Assembly: GCA_024641225.1 (NCBI GenBank)
Contig: JAHEDN010000175.1
Coordinates: 1 to 6,016, forward strand
Length of the DNA: 6,016 nucleotides
Source of the DNA: Burkholderiales bacterium
Lineage (GTDB): Bacteria; Pseudomonadota; Gammaproteobacteria; Burkholderiales; Burkholderiaceae_F
Reading direction: 5' to 3'
How positions within the stretch are numbered: the first letter of the stretch is position 1; each line of letters starts with the position of its first letter. A model generated the notes under the pieces. That model was given only the letters and a program-made list of their open reading frames with translations, was not told the DNA's origin and did not search any database. Of the stretch, positions 1 to 4,230 are shown piece by piece. Made by a program: the position numbers and the translations under genes.

Positions 1-389
1 TTGAACACGCAATAGCCCTGGCCCCGGTCGCGCATCGCATGGTGCGTCCCCCCTGCAAGGTTCACTGCAACGCCTTCGGCAGCGGCAGCGGCGCATGCCG
101 CGAGCGTCGCACCAACCGAGCGGCGCGAGCGCTCGACCATTTCCACAGACCAGGGAAAGCCGATCGCGCGCTGCTCGGCTGCCGAGAGCGCGCCGGCAAC
201 TACGCGCTGCACGTAATCCGCATCGTGCGCCAGCAGGAGGTCCTCGTCCTGTGCGGCCGGCGCCTCGAGCAGCGAGACGTGCGGCAGCTCGAACTGCACT
301 CGTTCGCGCAACCGGGTGTACTTGGCCATCGGAAAGCGGTGGCCCGGCGGGAGGGGAAGGACGAATCGATCGCTGTAGAAGGCGTTCAG
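1..389 (-). CDS. Histone deacetylase-family protein, N-terminal part, cut by left window edge
   Basis: The visible 129 residues read as the start of a zinc-dependent deacetylase of the histone deacetylase/AcuC/acetylpolyamine amidohydrolase superfamily, which removes acetyl groups from amines. Supporting features are FYSDRF near the N-terminus, the segment LPLPPGHRFPMAKYTRLRERV, HDADYV at about residues 55-60, and AGGTHHA with the paired histidines H116-H117 of the active site, followed by GYCVF. Full family members are usually 300-350 residues, so well over half lies outside the window. The frame is open up to a TAG at 417-419 and contains no ATG before codon 21 (ATG at 327-329). I prefer a CTG start at 387-389: it gives LNAFYSDRF, which matches the usual N-terminus, and it has CGGGAG six bases upstream. 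An ATG start at 329 would delete the conserved first 20 residues. The substrate cannot be told from this fragment. The gene is divergent from the phasin gene. Confidence 0.88.
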   Translation of the reverse strand, partial: MNAFYSDRFVLPLPPGHRFPMAKYTRLRERVQFELPHVSLLEAPAAQDEDLLLAHDADYVQRVVAGALSAAEQRAIGFPWSVEMVERSRRSVGATLAACAAAAAEGVAVNLAGGTHHAMRDRGQGYCVF

Positions 390-395
390 CGCTGG

Positions 396-401
396 CTCCC
401 G
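396..401 (-). promoter_or_regulatory. Ribosome binding site supporting a CTG start for the deacetylase-family gene
   Basis: Read on the minus strand this is CGGGAG, ending six bases before the CTG at 389-387. No such motif sits at a good distance before the downstream in-frame ATG at 329. Position and strength therefore favour CTG as the initiation codon. Confidence 0.55.
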
Positions 402-402
402 T

Positions 403-420
403 CTAGAACGAGCATTCTAG
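403..420 (-). promoter_or_regulatory. Inverted repeat overlapping a TAGAAT -10-like element upstream of the deacetylase-family gene
   Basis: CTAGAA at 403-408 and TTCTAG at 415-420 are perfect inverted arms separated by six bases. On the minus strand the outer arm contains TAGAAT (419 to 414), a five-of-six match to the -10 consensus. Used as a promoter it would give a transcript starting near 407, with about an 18-base leader before the CTG start. I see no convincing -35 element at the right distance. The repeat could be an operator or chance. Confidence 0.3.
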
Positions 421-513
421 CGGGCCGATCCTGCGCTCTTTGGCTCCCGCGATGCGGCAATTTTGACGAAGTTCGCGTTTCTCAAGTCGCGCAATTTGTG
501 TTTATGTAGTTGA

Positions 514-542
514 TTTATAAGTTTATTGATAAAGCTTTTCGA
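514..542 (-). promoter_or_regulatory. Candidate sigma-70 promoter for the deacetylase-family gene
   Basis: On the minus strand TCGAAA (542 to 537) is followed after 17 bases by TATAAA (519 to 514). Both are reasonable matches to the -35 and -10 consensus, in the most AT-rich part of the window. Transcription would start near 507 and give a leader of about 118 bases. It stands back to back with the phasin promoter. Confidence 0.4.
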
Positions 543-544
543 TT

Positions 545-558
545 TTGCGGCATCGCAA
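545..558. promoter_or_regulatory. Palindrome between the two divergent promoters, possible regulator site
   Basis: TTGCG (545-549) and CGCAA (554-558) form a 5+4+5 inverted repeat. It lies just upstream of the phasin -35 element and next to the -35 of the divergent promoter. Its TGC/GCA-rich half-sites resemble those of the stronger palindrome at 600-616, so both could bind the same protein. The assignment is inference. Confidence 0.35.
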
Positions 559-567
559 CAATTCTTC

Positions 568-596
568 TTGACACTGCACGCGACTTCGCCAACAAT
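568..596 (+). promoter_or_regulatory. Sigma-70 type promoter of the phasin gene
   Basis: A perfect TTGACA -35 (568-573) is separated by 17 bases from AACAAT (591-596), a four-of-six -10 element. The predicted start of transcription is near 603, which gives a leader of about 75 bases before the phasin ATG. A strong -35 with ideal spacing fits an abundantly expressed granule protein. Confidence 0.65.
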
Positions 597-599
597 TCG

Positions 600-616
600 T
601 TTGTGCGCCGCACAAA
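600..616. promoter_or_regulatory. Perfect 17-base palindrome over the phasin transcription start, probable repressor operator
   Basis: TTTGTGCGCCGCACAAA is a perfect odd palindrome with eight-base arms around C608. It begins four bases after the -10 element and covers the predicted start near 603, a position where a bound protein would block transcription. Phasin genes in PHA-accumulating proteobacteria are known to be repressed by PhaR, which leaves DNA when granules form, and TGC/GCA-containing sites are typical. Calling this a PhaR site is inference; no phaR gene is in the window. Confidence 0.55.
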
Positions 617-665
617 TTACCAAGCAGCGCGACGCAGTTCTCCAGACCCATCCACTGAGCCCAAC

Positions 666-671
666 GAGGAG
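666..671 (+). promoter_or_regulatory. Ribosome binding site of the phasin gene
   Basis: GAGGAG ends six bases before the ATG at 678-680. This places the start there and rules out the upstream in-frame ATG at 510, which would read through the promoter and operator. Confidence 0.8.
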
Positions 672-677
672 TTGAAG

Positions 678-1238
678 ATGATCAGCACCCCCGCACAAGT
701 TGCCGAATTCCAGAAAAGCCAACTGGACGCGCTGTTTGCGCTGTCGCACACGATGTTCGAAGCGACCGAGAAACTGGTCGACCTGAACCTGGCCGCCACC
801 AAGGCGCTGCTGGAGGAGTCGGCCGAGAAGACGCAGATCATGCTCGGCGTGAAAGACGTTCAGGACTTCCTGGCCGTTGGCAGCGGCCTGGCCCAGCCGA
901 CGCTCGAGAAAGTCGTCAGCTACAACCGCAACGTCTACGGCATCGCCTCGGGCGCCGGCTCCGATTTCTCGAAGATTTTCGAGACCCAGATCGCGCAGAA
1001 CAACAAGCAGGTCGCCGGGATGATTGAGTTCGCCTCGAAGAACACCCCGACGGGCGCGGAGCCGGTCGCGTCGATGTTCAAGAGCGCCGTCGCTGCGGCC
1101 AACACCGCCTACGACACGTTCAACAAGGCCGCCAAGCAGGCCGCCGACATGGCCGAATCGAATTTCAACGCTGCCACCGCCGCGACCGTCAAGGCCGCCA
1201 ACGATGTGGTCAAGCCGAAGTCACGCAAGGCGGCCTAA
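678..1238 (+). CDS. phaP: Phasin family protein, PHA granule-associated (186 aa)
   Basis: This is a phasin of the betaproteobacterial PhaP type (Phasin_2 family). Phasins are small amphipathic proteins that coat polyhydroxyalkanoate granules in the cytoplasm and set their number and size. The sequence begins MISTPAQVAEFQKSQLDALF, followed by alternating helices such as FEATEKLVDLNLAATKALLEES and LAQPTLEKVVSYNRNVYGIAS. It ends with a long Ala/Lys-rich helix (about residues 130-186) finishing in KPKSRKAA. There are no cysteines, no signal peptide and no membrane segment, and the length of about 186 residues is usual for the family. A strong ribosome binding site supports the start. The gene appears monocistronic: it has its own promoter with a probable operator, and structured RNA and a terminator follow. 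PhaR-type repression relieved by granule formation is inferred from the palindromes upstream. Confidence 0.93.
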   Translation: MISTPAQVAEFQKSQLDALFALSHTMFEATEKLVDLNLAATKALLEESAEKTQIMLGVKDVQDFLAVGSGLAQPTLEKVVSYNRNVYGIASGAGSDFSKIFETQIAQNNKQVAGMIEFASKNTPTGAEPVASMFKSAVAAANTAYDTFNKAAKQAADMAESNFNAATAATVKAANDVVKPKSRKAA

Positions 1239-1244
1239 GACAAC

Positions 1245-1289
1245 CGGGGGATGGGCACGCCTGTCCCCCGCTGCTAACTTTCAGGCGTG
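1245..1289 (+). other. H-type RNA pseudoknot predicted in the phasin 3' UTR
   Basis: Stem 1 pairs CGGGGGA (1245-1251) with TCCCCCG (1264-1270), seven pairs. Stem 2 pairs CACGCCTG (1256-1263), inside the loop of stem 1, with CAGGCGTG (1282-1289), eight pairs. The two stems abut with no base between 1263 and 1264. Loop 1 is four bases (TGGG) and the last loop is eleven bases (CTGCTAACTTT). This geometry allows coaxial stacking as in known H-type pseudoknots. The element begins six bases after the phasin stop codon. No T-run follows, so it is not an ordinary terminator; a stability or ligand-binding role is possible. The pairing is seen in the sequence; folding and function are inferred. Confidence 0.5.
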
Positions 1290-1303
1290 GCAAGGTCGAA
1301 CGC

Positions 1304-1344
1304 GAGCGTGAATGCACGCTTACCCGTACGATCATTAGCGTGAA
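1304..1344 (+). repeat. Small hairpin with a repeated AGCGTGAA arm
   Basis: AGCGTG (1305-1310) and CACGCT (1315-1320) form a six-pair hairpin with an AATG loop, extendable by a G-T pair (1304/1321). The octamer AGCGTGAA at 1305-1312 recurs at 1337-1344, so CACGCT could pair with either copy. The region is noncoding, and the two alternative hairpins could be mutually exclusive. Confidence 0.35.
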
Positions 1345-1389
1345 ACGAGAGCGCTTGAACGTCGTCCGTCCTGACTTAAAGCGGAGAGA

Positions 1390-1508
1390 AGAACCAGAAA
1401 CGTAACGATTGTCTCCTTGGCACCACTTTTCCGGACGCCAGTCCGGAATCCTCTGTCTCCTCCTTTGGTGGTGCTTTCAAGCCCGGTTCTCTGAACCGGG
1501 CTTTTTTT
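1390..1508 (+). ncRNA. Candidate small RNA or processed phasin 3' UTR with C/U-rich anti-SD motifs
   Basis: About 120 bases with no credible reading frame fold into a compact unit. An outer stem pairs GCACCAC (1420-1426) with GTGGTGC (1468-1474). Inside it is a perfect eight-pair hairpin, TTCCGGAC (1429-1436) with GTCCGGAA (1441-1448), with loop GCCA. A strong intrinsic terminator (1479-1508) closes the unit. Two related C/U-rich motifs, TGTCTCCTTGG (1410-1420) and TGTCTCCTCCTTTGG (1454-1468), flank the inner hairpin. Both are complementary to Shine-Dalgarno sequences, a common feature of trans-acting small RNAs. The 5' end is uncertain: a weak promoter-like pair, TTGAAC (1355-1360) and TAAAGC (1377-1382) with 16 bases between, would start near 1389. 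Otherwise it may be released from the phasin mRNA. I do not recognise it as a named RNA family. Confidence 0.4.
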
Positions 1509-2307
1509 GTGTCGGCTCGAATGGCGCGCCAAGCGCCTCGAGGCCGCGTCGCATGGCCTCGAATGCCGCATCGACATTCGCCAGATCTCCCTTGACGCCG
1601 AGTTCGATGTGGCGCCGTCGCGCGCGGTCATCCTGCCCGTCGCCCAGCGACGGCAGGCTGAACGCCTTGATGCCGGCATATCGCGCCTCGACGTCCTCCA
1701 TGATCGGCACCACGAGCGACTCGGCAGTTTCGAAGACGAGCATCGAACGTTCTCCGCTGCGATCCATGTTGAACAGCGCCGCGAACTCGCTGTCCAGGAT
1801 CTTCTCGATCATCGGCCAGGCCATCGCCGGAAAGCCCGGCAGGAAGTAGTGCTTCCCGACCGCGAAGCCGGGAATCCCGTTGAACGGGTTCGGAATGATC
1901 CGCGCACCGCTCGGGAACTCGCCCATCTTCAGCCGCTGCCGGTTCTCCGGCGTGCTCATGTCGGCGCTGCCACGGCCCTCTGCGGCCATCTCTGCGCAGC
2001 GCTGCGCGATCAGTTCGGACGCCTGCGGATGCAGTTCGATGTCGACTCCGAGCGCCGCTGCGGCCGCCTGCCGCGTGTGATCATCGGGCGTGGCGCCGAT
2101 GCCGCCGCAGCTGAATACGATGTCGTCACCCGCGAACGACCGGCGCAGCAGCTCGGTAATCGCCCCGCGATCGTCGCCGACATACTGCGCCCACCGCAGC
2201 CGCAGTCCGCGCACCGAAAGGATTTCGATCACGCGTGCCAGATGCTTGTCTGCGCGCTTGCCCGAGAGGATCTCGTCGCCGACGATGATCAGGCCGATTT
2301 GCTGCAT
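1477..2307 (-). CDS. CinA-like protein with a molybdopterin-binding (MoCF) domain only (276 aa)
   Basis: The protein carries the MoCF_biosynth/CinA N-terminal domain: IGLIIVGDEILSGK at residues 4-17, GGIGATPDDHT at 68-78 (the family's GGxGxTxDD motif), and IIPNPFNGIPGF with PGFP (157-160) further on. In full-length CinA (about 400 residues) this domain is followed by a nicotinamide mononucleotide deamidase domain. Here the protein ends at 276 residues, so that activity is not expected. Such short forms are usually annotated competence/damage-inducible protein A or molybdopterin-binding protein, and their role is not settled; the fold is the one that handles nucleotide or pterin cofactors. It is cytoplasmic, with no signal peptide. 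I chose ATG at 2307 because GAGG lies five bases upstream; the GTG at 2310 is too close to it. It follows the hydroxylase gene by 103 bases and may be read through from it. Its last codons form a terminator hairpin active on the opposite strand. Confidence 0.85.
   Translation of the reverse strand: MQQIGLIIVGDEILSGKRADKHLARVIEILSVRGLRLRWAQYVGDDRGAITELLRRSFAGDDIVFSCGGIGATPDDHTRQAAAAALGVDIELHPQASELIAQRCAEMAAEGRGSADMSTPENRQRLKMGEFPSGARIIPNPFNGIPGFAVGKHYFLPGFPAMAWPMIEKILDSEFAALFNMDRSGERSMLVFETAESLVVPIMEDVEARYAGIKAFSLPSLGDGQDDRARRRHIELGVKGDLANVDAAFEAMRRGLEALGAPFEPTQKKPGSENRA
1479..1508 (+). terminator. Strong rho-independent terminator, plus strand, inside the convergent CDS end
   Basis: AAGCCCGGTTC (1479-1489) and GAACCGGGCTT (1493-1503) are perfect 11-base arms around a TCT loop, with seven T residues at 1502-1508. 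The orientation ends transcripts from the phasin/small-RNA side. On the minus strand the hairpin is followed by TTGAAAGC without a T-run, so it should work poorly there. It overlaps the last codons and stop of the CinA-like gene. Confidence 0.88.
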
Positions 2308-2410
2308 CACGCCCTCGCGCTGAAGGAAAGGTGGCGATGGTATCCGCGATTCCCACCGGAGCGCTTTCGCGCGACGCGGTCCCGGGCAGTCGCAGCCACC
2401 CCTGTCAGGA
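2308..2410 (-). other. Intergenic gap between hydroxylase and CinA-like genes, no gene seen
   Basis: This 103-base gap holds no credible reading frame. On the minus strand it contains GCGCGAAAGCGC (2372 to 2361), a four-pair hairpin with a GAAA tetraloop, and the ribosome binding site GAGGG just before the CinA-like start. I see no T-run for a terminator and no promoter with two good elements, so read-through from the upstream operon is the simplest view. Confidence 0.5.
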
Positions 2411-3370
2411 TCAGGCCGCGGGATCGATCATCCGCCGCAATCCGAGCCACTGCTGTCGCCAGAAACCCTCGCCGTATTCGTGTGCACTGCCCTGCGGTGG
2501 CGGCAACTGGTCACGAATCCCGGTCGGCCCGATCACGCGGCGGTAGTCGGCGGATCCGAACAGGAGGTCCCAGACCGGGAAAAGCACCGCGAAATTGCAG
2601 CCAAGGCGCCGCCCTTCATGGCCGACACCGATCGCGTGGTGCATGCGGTGGAACACCGGGCTCACCAGCACGTAGCCAAGCGGCCCGTAGGTCCACGGCA
2701 GGTTGGCGTGCTGCACGCTCTGCAGCACGCGCGCGGCGACGACGAGGCCCACGAACTGGGCCGGCTCCACTCCGATGGCCAGCGCCACGGCTGCCTTGAC
2801 GGCATCGATGATCAGGCTGTCGAGCAGATGGTTGCGGTCGTCGGTCCAGAACGACATCTTGCGCTGCGAGTGATGCAGCGCGTGCAGCGCCCACCACCAG
2901 CGCATGTGGTGCTGGCCACGGTGCAGCCAGTAATCGAGCAGATCGAGCGCAACGAGGTAGACCAGGAAACCGACGATCGGGACCTCGGTCACGCCGGGCC
3001 AGAGTGAGTCGAGATTGAAAGGCGTGAACTCGTTCATGCGCAGCCAGCCAGTGGCCGCGTCGGCGAGCGGCCTCAGCAGCAGGAACACCAGCAGCGGAAA
3101 GGCGCCGAGCCGGTGCAGCAGCGTGTAGATGATGTCCACGCCGGTTCCGCGGCGGTCATTCCACCGCTCCGCCGGGAACAACGACTCCAGCGGCCGAAGC
3201 AGCGCGTAGAGCAGCGCGACCTGCACCATGCCGAGCAGGAACCACTCGGTCGCCGGGTAGGCCTCTTCCATCCAGTACGACGCGCCGGCGGCGAACAGCA
3301 GCGGCTGCACCGCTGACTCGAACAGCCATGAGTGCACGACGTCGAAGACGCGCTGCAGGCTGCCGAACAT
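2411..3370 (-). CDS. Fatty acid hydroxylase / sterol desaturase superfamily membrane protein (319 aa)
   Basis: This is an integral membrane di-iron oxygenase of the fatty acid hydroxylase superfamily, whose members hydroxylate or desaturate lipids and sterols using O2. Three histidine clusters are visible: HRGQHH (H150, H154, H155), HALHH (H163, H166, H167) and HRMHH (H241, H244, H245). An additional NH at 180-181 and QH at 220-221 are typical of the active-site region. Hydrophobic segments lie at about residues 43-60, 80-100, 130-149, 185-215 and 258-272. The ATG at 3370 is five bases after the stop of the polysaccharide deacetylase gene, so the two are almost certainly co-transcribed and perhaps translationally coupled; the nearest SD-like GAGG is rather far (11 bases). 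The substrate is unknown. The exported envelope proteins encoded upstream make a membrane lipid plausible, which is inference. Confidence 0.9.
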   Translation of the reverse strand: MFGSLQRVFDVVHSWLFESAVQPLLFAAGASYWMEEAYPATEWFLLGMVQVALLYALLRPLESLFPAERWNDRRGTGVDIIYTLLHRLGAFPLLVFLLLRPLADAATGWLRMNEFTPFNLDSLWPGVTEVPIVGFLVYLVALDLLDYWLHRGQHHMRWWWALHALHHSQRKMSFWTDDRNHLLDSLIIDAVKAAVALAIGVEPAQFVGLVVAARVLQSVQHANLPWTYGPLGYVLVSPVFHRMHHAIGVGHEGRRLGCNFAVLFPVWDLLFGSADYRRVIGPTGIRDQLPPPQGSAHEYGEGFWRQQWLGLRRMIDPAA

Positions 3371-3375
3371 CGGGC

Positions 3376-4206
3376 TCAGCGCCTCTGCGCGGCCGATGCG
3401 GCAAGCTGGCCAACGAAAGGCGCCTGCTCACGGTAGCCCGGGTGTTCGCGCAGCGTGCGGAAGCACAGGCCGCGCTGCTTCAGGCCGGAGATCAGAGGAT
3501 CAAGCATCGGCGCGTAGGGGTCCTTGCGCGACCAGATCCCGAGGTGAGCCATCAGCACGTCACCGTCGCCGATGTCGCGTAGCGCGCGCGCCAGCAGCGC
3601 CTTGTTCGGATACTGCTCGGAGGGAAGTTCATCGCCGAGAAAACCGGCCGGTGCCCAGCCCACATGCGCGAAACCGCACGCCTGCGCCGCCGCCAGCGCA
3701 CCCGGCGTCGTGCGGCCGCCGGGCGCGCGCCACACCGCATCCAGCCGCTGGCCGGTGTACGCGGAAAAGGCCGCTTCCGAGCGACGCAGTTCCTCGCAGA
3801 CCGCCCCGGGCGTGAGGGTGATCGTCCGGCCAGCGTCTTCACCGAATTGGGGTCGGTAGCGGACACCGACGCCGTCGTCTGCCAGGAAACGCCCATGCCT
3901 CCAGGTGTGACTGCCAAAGGCGTGGCCCTCTCCGGCGCGCGCATTCCAGTATCCGGACCACGACGGATCCAGCGAGGAATCTCCCCGTGGTGTCTTTTCG
4001 TTGGCCAGGAAGAACGTCGCCAGGACCTGATGCCGGCGCAGGATGGCGGCGATTTCGTCGGCATGCCGCATGTTGCCGGTATCGAACGTCAGGTAAACGT
4101 AGCCGCGGCACTGTGGTTCTGCAGACGCTGGCCCCGCCAGCGCGGCGACGGCACAGACCGCCCCAGCGAGCGGCCGAAACCCGCCCGGGACACCACGCCG
4201 ACTCAT
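3376..4206 (-). CDS. Exported polysaccharide deacetylase, NodB/CE4 family (276 aa)
   Basis: CE4 enzymes remove N- or O-acetyl groups from polysaccharides such as peptidoglycan or poly-N-acetylglucosamine, using a metal bound by Asp-His-His. Residues 1-29 are a signal peptide (RR near the N-terminus, hydrophobic AGAVCAVAALAG, cleavage after ASA), so the enzyme acts outside the cytoplasm. NodB motifs in order are TFDTGN (40-45, replacing the usual TFDDG), SHTWRH (99-104) with metal-ligand histidines H100 and H104, RAPGG (160-164), and LMAHLG with H221. The second Asp of motif 1, normally a metal ligand, is Thr43. I have the impression this variant is shared by betaproteobacterial relatives, so it may be a subfamily with altered metal binding rather than a dead enzyme. 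The start is 24 bases after the propeller gene's stop, and the stop is five bases before the hydroxylase start, so it sits mid-operon. The substrate is not deducible. Confidence 0.88.
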   Translation of the reverse strand: MSRRGVPGGFRPLAGAVCAVAALAGPASAEPQCRGYVYLTFDTGNMRHADEIAAILRRHQVLATFFLANEKTPRGDSSLDPSWSGYWNARAGEGHAFGSHTWRHGRFLADDGVGVRYRPQFGEDAGRTITLTPGAVCEELRRSEAAFSAYTGQRLDAVWRAPGGRTTPGALAAAQACGFAHVGWAPAGFLGDELPSEQYPNKALLARALRDIGDGDVLMAHLGIWSRKDPYAPMLDPLISGLKQRGLCFRTLREHPGYREQAPFVGQLAASAAQRR

Positions 4207-4230
4207 CGCCTGTCCGCCCCCGCCGCGAGT

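Noticed and set aside
39..509. Plus-strand open frame of 156 codons
   Set aside because: It overlaps the deacetylase-family gene on the other strand, has no recognisable domain, and its composition is that of a shadow frame.
510..677. Upstream in-frame ATG that would extend the phasin by 56 residues
   Set aside because: The extension would translate the promoter, operator and ribosome binding site, has no phasin similarity, and lacks its own ribosome binding site. The start at 678 matches the family N-terminus.
1236..1277. Stop-codon readthrough or frameshifting stimulated by the pseudoknot at the phasin end
   Set aside because: The spacing is suggestive, but readthrough would add only 12 codons before the TAA at 1275-1277, the TAA-GAC context is not a known leaky one, and no slippery heptamer precedes the stop.
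2308..2310. GTG as start codon of the CinA-like gene
   Set aside because: It is in frame one codon before the ATG, but the GAGGG ribosome binding motif would be only one base away; the ATG at 2307 has proper spacing.
1507..2799. A 430-codon open frame on the plus strand
   Set aside because: It lies antisense to the CinA-like and hydroxylase genes, which both have clear family motifs. The predicted protein is Arg-rich without domains, as expected of an open shadow frame in GC-rich DNA.
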